Assembly (NCBI GenBank): GCA_900755685.1
Contig: CAAEHI010000050.1
Span: 1-50,929, forward strand
Length of the DNA stretch: 50,929 nt
Direction: 5' to 3'
Source: an uncultured Collinsella sp.
Lineage (GTDB): Bacteria; Actinomycetota; Coriobacteriia; Coriobacteriales; Coriobacteriaceae
A program made the translations under genes and the position numbers. The notes below the pieces were generated by a model. It saw nothing but the letters and a program-made list of their open reading frames with translations, made no database searches and was not told the DNA's origin. Positions 24,918 through 33,880 of this stretch are shown one piece after another; within the stretch, counting starts at the first letter, position 1; each line of letters begins with the position of its first letter.

Positions 24918-26141
24918 TTAGAAATCGATGTCGGTGTCGTAGTAGCAGGCCTTGAGGATCTTCTCGAAGTCGGCAGCCTTGGTCTCACGCGGGTTCTCCG
25001 GCGTGCAGGCGTCCTGCTCGGCGTTCGCGGCGATCTCGGGCAGCTTGGCGAGGAACTCCTCCTCGGAAACCATCTGCGGGTTCTCGGCGTCGACCTTCAC
25101 GCCACCATTCGCGTAATCCTTGATGGACTGCGGAATGTTGAGCTGGTCGTTGAGGTCGCGGATCTTCTGGACGAGCGCAGCGATGAGCTCCTCGTTGGTC
25201 TCGCCGGGAAGGTGCAGGATCTCCTTGGCCACGTAAGCATAACGCTCGGCAGCACGCGGGTCCTTGGAGTTCCACTGGATGACCTTGCCCAGGTACATGG
25301 CGTTAGCAGCACCGTGGATGATGTGACCGTTCTCGAAGGCAGCACCGGTCTTGTGAGCCATGGAGTGAACGATGCCGAGCAGGCCCGAGGAGAAGGCGAT
25401 ACCGGCGATGCACTGAGCCTCGTGCATGTGCTGACGGGCCTCATGGTCGCCAGCATAGGACTTGGGCAGCCACTCGACGATCTCGCGGATGCCGTGCAGA
25501 GCGTTGGCGTCGGTGAACATAGAGGCGCAGGTGGAAACGTAGGCCTCCATGCAGTGGGTCAGAGCGTCCATGCCGGTATGAGCGCACAGCTTGGCGGGCA
25601 TGGTGTAGGTGAGCTCGGGGTCGACGATGGCGACATCAGGGGTGATGTTGAAGTCGGCCAGCGGGTACTTGATGCCCTTGGCGTAGTCGGTGATGACGGA
25701 GAAGGCAGTGACCTCGGTAGCGGTGCCGGAGGTAGAGGAGATGGCGCAGAAGTGAGCCTTCTGACGCAGCTCGGGGAAGCTGAACGGCTGGATGATGTTA
25801 TCGAAGGACTCCTCGGGATACTCGTAGAAGACCCACATGGCCTTAGCGGCATCGATGGGCGAGCCGCCGCCGATGGCGATAATCCAGTCGGGCTCGAACT
25901 CGCGCATGGCCTCGGCGCCCTTCATGACCGTCTCGATGGACGGGTCGGACTCGACGCCCTCGAACAGCTTGACCTCGAAACCGCCTTCCTTAAGGTCGGC
26001 CTCAACGTCCTGCAGGAACCCGCCGCGGCGCATAGAGCTGCCGCCAGAAACGATGATGGCCTTCTTGCCCTTGAGGTTCTTCACCTCGTGGCGAGCGCCC
26101 TCACCAAAGTACAGATCGCGAGGATTGGTAAAACGTCCCAT
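24918..26141 (-). CDS. Iron-containing alcohol dehydrogenase (butanol dehydrogenase-like)
   Basis: The 407-residue enzyme starts at ATG 26141 with TAGGAGG upstream. It reduces aldehydes to alcohols, or the reverse, with NAD(P)H. The nucleotide-binding motif is WIIAIGGGSPIDAAKAMWVF. The iron ligands lie in GMDALTHCMEAYVS and in LGIVHSMAHKTGAAFENGHI with a further histidine HGAANAMYLG. It is the single-domain form, not fused to an aldehyde dehydrogenase as in AdhE. It would help dispose of reducing power in fermentation; the preferred substrate is not known. Confidence 0.93.
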   Translation of the reverse strand: MGRFTNPRDLYFGEGARHEVKNLKGKKAIIVSGGSSMRRGGFLQDVEADLKEGGFEVKLFEGVESDPSIETVMKGAEAMREFEPDWIIAIGGGSPIDAAKAMWVFYEYPEESFDNIIQPFSFPELRQKAHFCAISSTSGTATEVTAFSVITDYAKGIKYPLADFNITPDVAIVDPELTYTMPAKLCAHTGMDALTHCMEAYVSTCASMFTDANALHGIREIVEWLPKSYAGDHEARQHMHEAQCIAGIAFSSGLLGIVHSMAHKTGAAFENGHIIHGAANAMYLGKVIQWNSKDPRAAERYAYVAKEILHLPGETNEELIAALVQKIRDLNDQLNIPQSIKDYANGGVKVDAENPQMVSEEEFLAKLPEIAANAEQDACTPENPRETKAADFEKILKACYYDTDIDF

Positions 26142-26641
26142 ACTGTGCCTCCTAAACAAGCCCCTCTTAGACTTGCGTATATAACGGAGCACCCAATTGG
26201 CTCCGTTAGGACCGGTTTGCGCGTTGCCGGCGATGGCAATGCACGATGTCCAAACGTCTCAACGCTCAGACAAACACTATTTTACCGTTCTGGTTGGTCA
26301 GTTATTCACCTAAAGCTGACAATGATGAAACGTTTTTTCTATCCCTGAAGACCCTTGTGGGGCATTCATACTCCCAAGCTGGGCAAACGTTTTATCAGGG
26401 TTGACTACATATCCCGGGCAGGGCTGTGCCCCTCAAAAATGCGCCCCGTTCGCCGCCAAAAATCGACCGTTTACGGCACTGTGATACCACCCGCGCAACC
26501 GAGGTGCCGACATTTGTGCGACATCCGTCTTCGTGGTGCAAAGGTGCAAGTCCAAGTGCGGCACCCCCGGTGTGCCACATGCGGGTAAACTAGAACCTTA
26601 TATAGAGATATTTGAACCCTAACCGCAGCAAAGGAGGCCCC
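26142..26641. other. Intergenic region with divergent promoters
   Basis: This 500-base gap separates two divergent transcripts. It must hold both promoters, but no pair of boxes is convincing. TAAAAT near 26280 on the minus strand and TAAACT near 26586 on the plus strand are the best -10 candidates. There is no frame with a ribosome site and no repeat of note. Confidence 0.4.
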
Positions 26642-27718
26642 ATGGCATTCGATCCCATTCAAGAGGATTGCCATCGCCTCGTTCTTGAGGCCTTGCGCCG
26701 CGACAATATCCCACTCACCGACGGCCCCGCCGTCGAGCGTCTGATGGAGCAATTCACCCGCAACCCCGCGCCGCTCATCGTGCACGATCGCGACCGAGCT
26801 GGGCATCTGATCGCCAAGGTCGTCGAGGCTGTCGACTACCGCACCCCCTTTATCCCCGACGACGCCCAGGCAGAGCAAGAAGAAGCCGCAGCCGAGAACA
26901 TGCTCCGCGAGGCAGCCGCGCTCGATCCGGCCAACTGGGATGCCCAGCGCATGCTGACGGCGCTCACCGCCGAATCCAACGAGGAATACGTGCAGTATCT
27001 GGTGTCCAAGTGCGACGAGGTGGAGCATGACCTGGCGCTCAAAATCGCCTCGGCGCAGGACCCCTACGAGCGCGAGGCCGCTGGCGACCTTATGCGCCGC
27101 CCCTACCTGCGCTGGCTTGCCGCCTTGGCATCGCGCGCGCTCATTAGCGGCCGCTACCGCATGTCGCTCGAAGCCGCAAACCGCAGCCTCGACTTTGCCC
27201 CCAACGATCCTGCCGGCGTCCGCCACACCGCAATGCTCGCCATGGCAAAGCTCGAATACCCCGCCGAGGAGCTCAAGCGCTTTCGCTCCGCTCACTCCGT
27301 GCCGTACCTCGCGAATACCCCGCTGCGCCGTCGTCCCAAGGACGCTGAGCGCGACTTGGACCCGTGGACGCTCATCGCGCTGATGAGCGCTGCCTGGCGC
27401 GAGCTGGACTACGAGGGTGCCGAGCACTACTTGCGCATCCTTGCACGCTCGTGCCCGCACGCAGCCGAGGCACTCTACTTCCAAACCGAGTTTCCCGATG
27501 GCGTCTATGCCCGCGTCAACGTAGGCGTAGGCTCCACCGACGAGCTTGTCCTCGCGCTGTCCGAGGCGACGCCGGTGCTGCAGGAGGGCCTGGGCGCCCC
27601 CGACAACGCCAGCTTTGCCGCCTGGGTCGCCACCAACGATATCGTGCGTTCCCAGATCGACGAGCGCATCCTGCGCGCAGCCGAGCAGGGACTTCCATTT
27701 AAGGGAGGGGACCTCTAA
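26642..27718 (+). CDS. Helical-repeat protein 1, function unknown
   Basis: The 358-residue protein starts at ATG 26642 with AAAGGAGG upstream. It is mostly alpha-helical and resembles TPR folds, with segments such as ENMLREAAALDPANWDAQRM, YRMSLEAANRSLDFAPNDPA and AWRELDYEGAEHYLRILARS. It has no signal peptide or membrane helix. The next gene, which overlaps it by one base, is a paralogue: both share a block containing a W-L-x-x-L-x-A start, an R-Y-R helix and a later D/S-P-W-x-L helix. The pair lies directly upstream of the MurT-GatD gene on the same strand, so a role in envelope growth or its control is possible but unproven. Confidence 0.75.
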   Translation: MAFDPIQEDCHRLVLEALRRDNIPLTDGPAVERLMEQFTRNPAPLIVHDRDRAGHLIAKVVEAVDYRTPFIPDDAQAEQEEAAAENMLREAAALDPANWDAQRMLTALTAESNEEYVQYLVSKCDEVEHDLALKIASAQDPYEREAAGDLMRRPYLRWLAALASRALISGRYRMSLEAANRSLDFAPNDPAGVRHTAMLAMAKLEYPAEELKRFRSAHSVPYLANTPLRRRPKDAERDLDPWTLIALMSAAWRELDYEGAEHYLRILARSCPHAAEALYFQTEFPDGVYARVNVGVGSTDELVLALSEATPVLQEGLGAPDNASFAAWVATNDIVRSQIDERILRAAEQGLPFKGGDL

Positions 27719-28761
27719 TGGATCCGAGCGTCTACATCCCCGCCTACCTGGAGCGCACCTATCTGGCGTCGCACCCCGAACTCACCGATGCAGCACGCGA
27801 GCTTGTCCATAACGACATTAGCGCGAATCCCCAAAAGTATGCGCAGACCGAGCATGCCCAGGCGCTGCTGTCCTATGCCGGTGTTCATCGCCATCTGCTC
27901 GACGAGCTCCATCGCATCGAGGACATGGGCAGCGACGAGGAGTTTGAACAGACGCGCAACCGCCTGTTCGACGATATGCGCGATGAGCTGCTCAAGATCG
28001 TCCGCATCGATGCGTATGTCCTCGATGCCCAGCTGCTCGCCATCATTTTGGCGGACACGCCCGTTGACGCCTGCCTGGGCGACCTGATGAAGCTCGAGGC
28101 GACCACGGCCGATTACCTGCAGCAAAGCGTGCCCGGGTTCGACATGGAAGCCCCGCACTACTGGGCCAACAAGGTTTTGACGGACGGTGTGACGGCGGCA
28201 GATCTCACCGTGAGCGAGCCGGCGCTCATCGGGTGGCTCCACACGCTCGAGGCCATCTCGCAGCTGTGCATGGCGAGCGCCCGCTACCGCGCTGCCGCCA
28301 ACTACGCCCGCCGCGTCCTTAAGGCGGAAGGCTACCCCACCCGAGCCGCAGGCACCGTGTTGCTCGCCCTCGCTCGCTTGGAAGACGAGGACGGCTTTTT
28401 TGCCCTGGCCCACCAGCTCGAGGAAGAGATCGGGGCTGACGCGCTCGAGAACTCTCCTTGGTATCTGCTCGCCCGCACGATTCTGCTGTTCAAAACGAAC
28501 AAGATGCGTCCGGCGGTGCGTGCGCTGCGTGAGTTCGCTAACCGCTGCGAGGGCGGCGCGTTCTTCTTGCTGAATCCCATGTACCAGACACCGTACCTTC
28601 CCTGCCGGCCCGAGCCACGCGATCCCTGGGATCTTTCGCACCAGGCCGTTTGGGAAGCGGACGGCATTATCTCGGACACTCCAGACTTTGCCCCCTGGGC
28701 CAATGCCTGCGAAGACGTATCGCAGCTTGCCCAGGAATTTGCGCGCCGCTACGGTTTTTAG
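27718..28761 (+). CDS. Helical-repeat protein 2, paralogue of protein 1
   Basis: The 347-residue protein begins at ATG 27718, overlapping the previous stop by one base, with GGGAGGGG upstream: clear translational coupling. Helical segments match the partner: IGWLHTLEAISQLCMASARY, RAAANYARRVLKAEGYPTRA and SPWYLLARTILLFKTNKMRP. The C-terminus (DTPDFAPWANACEDVSQLAQ) also has a match in the partner. TPR-like packing is inferred from alternating small and large residues. No enzyme motif is seen. It ends 45 bases before the MurT-GatD gene, so all three are likely one transcript. Confidence 0.75.
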   Translation: MDPSVYIPAYLERTYLASHPELTDAARELVHNDISANPQKYAQTEHAQALLSYAGVHRHLLDELHRIEDMGSDEEFEQTRNRLFDDMRDELLKIVRIDAYVLDAQLLAIILADTPVDACLGDLMKLEATTADYLQQSVPGFDMEAPHYWANKVLTDGVTAADLTVSEPALIGWLHTLEAISQLCMASARYRAAANYARRVLKAEGYPTRAAGTVLLALARLEDEDGFFALAHQLEEEIGADALENSPWYLLARTILLFKTNKMRPAVRALREFANRCEGGAFFLLNPMYQTPYLPCRPEPRDPWDLSHQAVWEADGIISDTPDFAPWANACEDVSQLAQEFARRYGF

Positions 28762-28806
28762 TGACGCACTCGACCCGACCATGTCGTTTACGTTAGGAAC
28801 GGTTTC

Positions 28807-30981
28807 ATGAACCTCCGCTCATCTCTTGCCTGCACCTCGAGCGATATCGCTCGCTGGGGGCTGCGCTCCGTCCTTAAGCGCCAGGGTGGCGTGCTTCCCG
28901 GCCGCATCGCCATGAAGATCGACCCCGAGTTGCTGAGCGACCTCGCTGCCCTTGTCGACCGCAGCGTGGTGATCACCGGCACCAACGGCAAGACCACCAC
29001 CTCCAACCTCATCGCCGACGCCGTTGCCGCCAGCGGCGCCACCGTGGTATGCAACCGCGCCGGCAACAACATGGAGCCGGGCGTGGTGGGCGCACTGCTC
29101 GAGGCGCGCAGCGGCCTCAAGCGAGCCGGTGGCAAGCGCGTGGGCGTTTTTGAGTGCGATGAGCTTTACGCCGTACGCGTTCTGCCCAAGCTCAAGCCGA
29201 CGTACTTCGTGCTGCTCAACCTGTTCCGCGACCAGCTAGATCGCTATGGCGAGATCGATCACACCCAGGAGGTCATCGCCCATGCGTTGGAGCTTTCGCC
29301 GGCAACAACGCTCATCTACAACGCAGACGACCCGCTGTGTGCCGCGATCGCCGCACGCGTTCCCAATGCAAGCATCGCCTTTGGCATCGACGGCGCCACC
29401 AACACCGAGTCCGACCGTATTAGCGACTCGCGCTTTTGCTCACAGTGCAACGCGCCGCTGGAGTATGACTACGTGCAATACGGCCAGCTTGGCGCATACC
29501 ATTGCCCCTCGTGCGGTTGGGCACGCCCCGCACTGGTCCGCCGTGTGACGGGCGTGAAGCTCGGCTGCGACGGCTACGGCTTCGACCTGGTCTTTGGATC
29601 TGCGCCCGACGCAGCTGCCGTACACATCGCCACGCGCTACAACGGCCTGTACATGGTCTACAACGTTGCCGCTGCATTCTTTGCCGCACATGAGTTAGGC
29701 GTGGATACGGCGCACCTGCAGCCCACGCTCGATGCCTACGTCCCCGCCGGCGGACGCATGGGCCGCTGGGATATCGCCGGCCGCACCGTCGAGGCCAACC
29801 TGGCTAAGAATCCCGTAGGCTTCGATCGACAAATCCAGTCCATCAAGACGGCAGGCGGCAGACTCTGCGCTTTCTTCCTCAACGATAACGATGCCGACGG
29901 CCACGATGTATCGTGGATCTACGACGTCGACTTTGAGCGCATCGCCGACACGCCGGGTCTTGTCGCCTTTGCCGGAGGCACGCGCGCGCACGACATGCAG
30001 GTGCGCCTCAAGTACGCCGGCATCGATGCCGCGATTATCTCGGACGTCGCGCAGGCAATTGGCGCCGTGGCAGACGAGGCCGCCAATGACACCTTCTACG
30101 CCGTCGCCAACTACACGGCCTTCCCGCCGCTGGTCAAGGAGCTCGACGGACTGAAGGGCACCACCGCCGACGCTGTTGCCGGGCGCGCCGTAGCCCGTGC
30201 CGACGGCAGCGCTCTTCCTGTCGGCATCGCGTCAGCCGAGCTTTCGCGCCCGTTGCGCATCGTCTACCTGTATCCCGATGCCCTTAACCTCTACGGCGAC
30301 GGCGGCAATGTTATCGCGCTCGAGCGCCGTTGCGCCTGGCGTGGCATTCCCGCGCGTGTAGACGAGGTCCGTATGGGCGAGGTGCTCGACCTGACGGACG
30401 CCGACATCGTCATGATGGGCGGCGGCTCCGACCGCGACCAGCTAGCCGTGGCACACGAACTGCTCGCCCAAAAAGACAAGGTCGCGGCCTATGTTGAGGA
30501 TGACGGCTCGCTGCTTGCCATCTGTGGCAGCTATCAGCTGCTCGGCCGTTCGTACTACATGGGCGACGATCGCATTGAGGGCCTGGGCGTCATTGCCGCC
30601 GAAACCGTACGTGGCTCCGATCGCCTGATCGGCAACGTTGCCGTCAAAACCAATCTGGCACCTGAGCCCTTTGTGGGATTCGAGAACCATGGCGGTCGCA
30701 CCCTGCTCGACGCGGAGGCAACGCCGCTCGGAACGTCCGTCGTCGCGGGCACCGGCAACAACGGCGATGATGGCCTTGAGGGCCTCATCTACAAGGGCGT
30801 CATCGGCACGTACCTGCACGGACCGGCACTGCCCAAGAACCCCGAGCTCGCCGACTGGCTGATCGCGCACGCCCTCGAGCGGCGCGACGATGCGCAGGCC
30901 ACAGCCCTGCTGCCGCTCAAGCCCCTCGACGACACCTACGAGCGCGCCGCCCACGACGCCGCCATGAAGCTCCTCCCCTAA
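28807..30981 (+). CDS. Fused MurT-GatD lipid II isoglutaminyl synthase
   Basis: The 724-residue protein joins two enzymes that are usually separate. Residues about 1-460 are MurT: the Mur-ligase P-loop VITGTNGKTTTSNLIADA at 55-72, a cysteine-4 zinc ribbon (CSQCNAPLEY and CPSCGW), and the DUF1727 end. Residues about 478-724 are GatD: RPLRIVYLYPDALNLYGDGG, the nucleophile C573 in LLAICGSYQLLG, and the catalytic H671 in GTYLHGP. A short linker joins them. The complex amidates the second-position D-glutamate of lipid II using glutamine and ATP. It starts at ATG 28807 after TAGGAAC and ends in a terminator at 30990-31026. Confidence 0.92.
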   Translation: MNLRSSLACTSSDIARWGLRSVLKRQGGVLPGRIAMKIDPELLSDLAALVDRSVVITGTNGKTTTSNLIADAVAASGATVVCNRAGNNMEPGVVGALLEARSGLKRAGGKRVGVFECDELYAVRVLPKLKPTYFVLLNLFRDQLDRYGEIDHTQEVIAHALELSPATTLIYNADDPLCAAIAARVPNASIAFGIDGATNTESDRISDSRFCSQCNAPLEYDYVQYGQLGAYHCPSCGWARPALVRRVTGVKLGCDGYGFDLVFGSAPDAAAVHIATRYNGLYMVYNVAAAFFAAHELGVDTAHLQPTLDAYVPAGGRMGRWDIAGRTVEANLAKNPVGFDRQIQSIKTAGGRLCAFFLNDNDADGHDVSWIYDVDFERIADTPGLVAFAGGTRAHDMQVRLKYAGIDAAIISDVAQAIGAVADEAANDTFYAVANYTAFPPLVKELDGLKGTTADAVAGRAVARADGSALPVGIASAELSRPLRIVYLYPDALNLYGDGGNVIALERRCAWRGIPARVDEVRMGEVLDLTDADIVMMGGGSDRDQLAVAHELLAQKDKVAAYVEDDGSLLAICGSYQLLGRSYYMGDDRIEGLGVIAAETVRGSDRLIGNVAVKTNLAPEPFVGFENHGGRTLLDAEATPLGTSVVAGTGNNGDDGLEGLIYKGVIGTYLHGPALPKNPELADWLIAHALERRDDAQATALLPLKPLDDTYERAAHDAAMKLLP

Positions 30982-30989
30982 CGCCCCAA

Positions 30990-31026
30990 CCGCCACAAAG
31001 GGATAGACACCTTTGTGGTGGTTTTT
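30990..31026 (+). terminator. Terminator of the MurT-GatD gene
   Basis: CCGCCACAAAGG at 30990-31001 pairs with CCTTTGTGGTGG at 31010-31021, with one G-T pair, followed by TTTTT. Confidence 0.9.
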
Positions 31027-31043
31027 CAGTTTGCCAACGATAT

Positions 31044-31071
31044 GTGAACGGCTAAAAAAGTCTGCTATACT
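31044..31071 (+). promoter_or_regulatory. Promoter of tRNA-Glu
   Basis: TATACT at 31066-31071 is a strong -10 box, 11 bases before the tRNA. The best -35 candidate, GTGAAC at 31044-31049, is weak. Confidence 0.55.
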
Positions 31072-31081
31072 CTTTCCCGCT

Positions 31082-31158
31082 GTCCCCATCGTCTAGCGGC
31101 CAAGGACGCCACCCTTTCAAGGTGGATATCGCGGGTTCGAATCCCGCTGGGGGCACCA
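31082..31158 (+). tRNA. tRNA-Glu (anticodon UUC), CCA encoded
   Basis: The acceptor strands GTCCCCA (31082-31088) and TGGGGGC (31148-31154) pair over seven positions, followed by A-CCA. The anticodon stem CCACC/GGTGG encloses the loop CTTTCAA, giving anticodon TTC. The T-arm is GCGGG-TTCGAAT-CCCGC. The gene has its own promoter and a terminator at 31172-31201. The last 18 bases recur at 31329-31346. Confidence 0.97.
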
Positions 31159-31171
31159 TTTGAATTGAAGA

Positions 31172-31201
31172 GCCCGTTACCCTCGCGGTAGCGGGCTTTT
31201 T
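31172..31201 (+). terminator. Terminator of tRNA-Glu
   Basis: GCCCGTTACC (31172-31181) pairs with GGTAGCGGGC (31187-31196), followed by TTTTT. Confidence 0.85.
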
Positions 31202-31359
31202 GCTACCCATGCGCCGGGATTCGAACCCGACAGGGTGCGGAGCTGAGGAAACGCGAAGCGTTTTCCAGCGCAGCACGCAAGGAGCGAAGCGACGCAGCGA
31301 AAGCGGGCGGCGCCAGCCGCACGCGGACATCCCGCTGGGGGCACCACAGAATCTGAGCA

Positions 31360-31389
31360 GCCCGTTACCAATTCGGTGGCGGGCTTTTT
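31360..31389 (+). terminator. Second copy of the tRNA-Glu terminator
   Basis: GCCCGTTACC (31360-31369) pairs with GGTGGCGGGC (31375-31384), followed by TTTTT. The right arm and loop differ from the first copy while pairing is kept, apart from G-T changes. Confidence 0.85.
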
Positions 31390-31453
31390 GCTACCGATAT
31401 GCCGGGATTCGAACCCGGCAGGGTGCGGATCCCGGCATCATCGCAAGGCCTGT

Positions 31454-31668
31454 GGTCAAAAAATGGCAAATATGAGTACTGTTACCATTTTAGTTACAGC
31501 GATTTCATGCCTTCAGAAGGCGATTTAGCCGTCAGGCGTCCTACGGCGGAAAAATTGCAGACGTTTATCGGCTAAGTACTTGGGCATATGTTGCGTAACA
31601 CTACATATTTTGCAAATAAATAATGTTACAGGACTTGTGACAGTACTCATATTTGACGTTTTTTGCCC
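31454..31668. repeat. Palindromic MITE-like element (about 215 bp)
   Basis: The left arm (31454-31498) and right arm (31624-31668) are imperfect reverse complements. Both carry CAAAAAA near the outer end, then CAAATATGAGTACTGT and a final TTACA or TGTAACA inward. The middle 125 bases are non-coding. The layout matches the element at 13695-13935, and both have a CAAA-N-GAGTA core. It fills the gap between the tRNA module and the glnA terminator. Confidence 0.65.
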
Positions 31669-31727
31669 ATAGCCCTTTATACCTAGGCAAATCGGCGGCA
31701 AAACGGGCTTCAAAGCGTCCTTCGCAA

Positions 31728-31761
31728 ACAAAAACCGGGGCCCGCATGATGCGGACCCCGG
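31728..31761 (-). terminator. Terminator of the glutamine synthetase gene
   Basis: On the minus strand CCGGGGTCCGCAT pairs with ATGCGGGCCCCGG almost perfectly and is followed by TTTTTGTTTG. It lies 31 bases after the stop. Confidence 0.88.
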
Positions 31762-31792
31762 CTCAATACCGTGACGATATGTCAGTTACGCC

Positions 31793-33880
31793 CTACACGT
31801 AGAACAGGATGTCGTCGTAGGTCGGGACCGGCCAGTAGTCGGCTGCCACGATCTCCTCCATGGCGTCCACGGCGGCACGCAGCGCATCCATAGCGGGAAC
31901 GACCTCGTGCGCGTACACGTTGGCCTGCTCCTGGCCATCGAGGGCCTCAGCCTTCTGATGCACGGCGTCAAGCGCCTTGATGGAGTCGTTGATGGTGGTG
32001 ATGCCGTTGCAGAGCTTGTTGAGCGTGTTCTGCTCGCACTGCATGGCGGCCTCGGCACCGGCAGCACGAATAGTCTCAAGGCCCTTAGCGACCTTGGTGG
32101 CATAGGCGGTAATGACCGGGCGATAGGTACGACGCGCCTCGCGAACCATCGTGGTAGCCTCGATGTTCATGAGCTTGTTGTACTTCTCGAGCTTGCAGTC
32201 GTAGCGGCACTGGGCCTCGGCCTTGGTCAGGACACCCGTCTCCTCAAAGAGCGCGATGGCCTTATCGGAAACAAAGGCGGGCAGGGCGTCGGCCGTGGTC
32301 TTGTTGTTGGCAAGGCCGCGCTTCTCGGCCTCGACGGGCCACTCGTCGGAGTAGCCATCGCCGGAAAAGAGGATGCGCTGGTGGTCGGTCAGGACCTTCT
32401 TGCAGTACTCGAGCGCAGCGTCCTGGAACTCATCCTCGGGCGTACCCTCGAGTGCGTCGGCGAAGGACTTGAGCGACTTGGCCACGGCGGCATCGAGCAC
32501 GAGGTTGGAGTCGGAGACGTTCTGCTCGGAGCCGCAGGCACGGAACTCGAACTTATTGCCGGTGAAGGCGAACGGGGAGGTGCGGTTGCGGTCGGTGTTG
32601 TCCTGCATCAGCTTGGGCAGAGTATCGGCGCCCAAGTCGAGCACGCCGCGCGTGGCATGGACGGAAGCCTTGCCATCGATGATCTTCTCGACGACCTCGG
32701 TAAGCTGGTCGCCCAGGAAGATGGACATAATCGCCGGAGGAGCCTCGTTGGCGCCCAGACGATGGTCGTTACCGGCCGAGGCAACGGAGGCACGCAGGAG
32801 CTCCTGATAGTTATCGACGGCCTCGATCACCGCGGTGAGGAAGACGATGAACTGCAGGTTGTCGAGCGGAGTGTCGCCCGGATCGAGCAGATTCTCGGAC
32901 TCGGTGCCAAGCGACCAGTTGTTGTGCTTGCCCGAACCATTGATGCCCTCGAAGGGCTTCTCGTGCAGCAGGCAGACCAAGTCGTGGCGGGAGGCGATGA
33001 GCTTCATCTTCTCCATCATGACCAGATTCTGGTCGATGGCCTCGTTGACTTCGCCATAGACGGGGGCGAGCTCATGCTGGCAGGGAGCGACCTCGTTGTG
33101 CTTGGTCTTGGCAGGAATACCGAGCGCCCACAGCTCGTCGTCCAGATCCTTCATGTAGGCCGAGACGGTGGGGCGGATAGCGCCAAAGTAGTGCTCCTCG
33201 AGCTCCTGGCCCTTGCAGGGAGCGGCGCCAAAGAGGGTGCGGCCGGTAATGACCAGGTCCTTGCGCTTGCGGTAAGCGTCCTTCTTGATCAGGAAGTACT
33301 CCTGCTCGTCGCCCACGGAAGGAACGACCTTCTTGGGGGTCTTACCGAACAGCGCCAAAACGCGCTTAGACTCACGCGAGAGCGCGGTCATGGAGCGCAG
33401 CAGCGGGGTCTTCTTGTCCAGGGCCTCGCCCGTGTAGGAGCAGAAAGCCGTGGGGATGCACAGGACATCGTCCTTGATAAAGGCGGGGCTAGTGGGGTCC
33501 CAAGCGGTGTAGCCACGGGCCTCGAAGGTAGCACGCAGGCCGCCGTTGGGGAAGCTCGAGGCATCGGGCTCGCCCTGGATGAGGTTCTTGCCCGTAAACT
33601 TGGTAATGGCGGTGCCGTCGTGGTTGGGCTCCAGGAAGCTGTCGTGCTTCTCGGAAGTAATGCCCGAAAGCGGCTGGAACCAGTGCGCATAGTGCGTCGC
33701 ACCCTTGGAGATGGCCCAGACCTTCATGGCATGGGCAACGGCGTTGGCCACATCCAGGTCGAGCGGCTCACCGCCCTCGAGGGTTGCAGCAAGGCGCTTC
33801 CAAATGTCCTTGGGGAGGTAGTCCTTCATGACTTCCTCAGAGAACACCATGGTCCCGAAGCGGTCAGTAAGTTCGGCCAT
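31793..33880 (-). CDS. glnA: Glutamine synthetase type III
   Basis: The 695-residue enzyme makes glutamine from glutamate, ammonia and ATP. The start at ATG 33880 has AAGGGAG upstream and gives MAELTDRFGTMVFSEEVMKD. The class III form is clear from its length and from motifs such as GDEQEYFLI, KHNEVAPCQHELAPVY and the glycine loop GINGSGKHNNWS. The C-terminal helical extension (VHQKAEALDGQEQANVYAHE) is the usual class III tail. It is transcribed alone. An inverted repeat (33960-33997) lies about 80 bases upstream. Confidence 0.96.
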   Translation of the reverse strand: MAELTDRFGTMVFSEEVMKDYLPKDIWKRLAATLEGGEPLDLDVANAVAHAMKVWAISKGATHYAHWFQPLSGITSEKHDSFLEPNHDGTAITKFTGKNLIQGEPDASSFPNGGLRATFEARGYTAWDPTSPAFIKDDVLCIPTAFCSYTGEALDKKTPLLRSMTALSRESKRVLALFGKTPKKVVPSVGDEQEYFLIKKDAYRKRKDLVITGRTLFGAAPCKGQELEEHYFGAIRPTVSAYMKDLDDELWALGIPAKTKHNEVAPCQHELAPVYGEVNEAIDQNLVMMEKMKLIASRHDLVCLLHEKPFEGINGSGKHNNWSLGTESENLLDPGDTPLDNLQFIVFLTAVIEAVDNYQELLRASVASAGNDHRLGANEAPPAIMSIFLGDQLTEVVEKIIDGKASVHATRGVLDLGADTLPKLMQDNTDRNRTSPFAFTGNKFEFRACGSEQNVSDSNLVLDAAVAKSLKSFADALEGTPEDEFQDAALEYCKKVLTDHQRILFSGDGYSDEWPVEAEKRGLANNKTTADALPAFVSDKAIALFEETGVLTKAEAQCRYDCKLEKYNKLMNIEATTMVREARRTYRPVITAYATKVAKGLETIRAAGAEAAMQCEQNTLNKLCNGITTINDSIKALDAVHQKAEALDGQEQANVYAHEVVPAMDALRAAVDAMEEIVAADYWPVPTYDDILFYV

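Larger units (their letters stand above)
31141..31429. repeat. Duplicated tRNA-Glu 3' end and terminator module
   Basis: Two 101-bp units, 31141-31241 and 31329-31429, lie 188 bp apart. Each starts with the exact last 18 bases of tRNA-Glu (ATCCCGCTGGGGGCACCA), then a hairpin terminator with arms GCCCGTTACC and GGTRGCGGGC plus TTTTT, then an antisense T-arm-like stretch (GCCGGGATTCGAACCCG) and GGGTGCGGA. The 87 bases between units contain GC-rich palindromes (AAACGCGAAGCGTTT). A repeated tRNA 3' end is the usual footprint of site-specific integration, or this is a slipped duplication. Confidence 0.75.

Noticed and set aside
31213..31430. Extra tRNA genes on the minus strand
   Set aside because: Two T-arm-like stretches (GATTCGAACCC) are present but no anticodon or acceptor stem can be formed.
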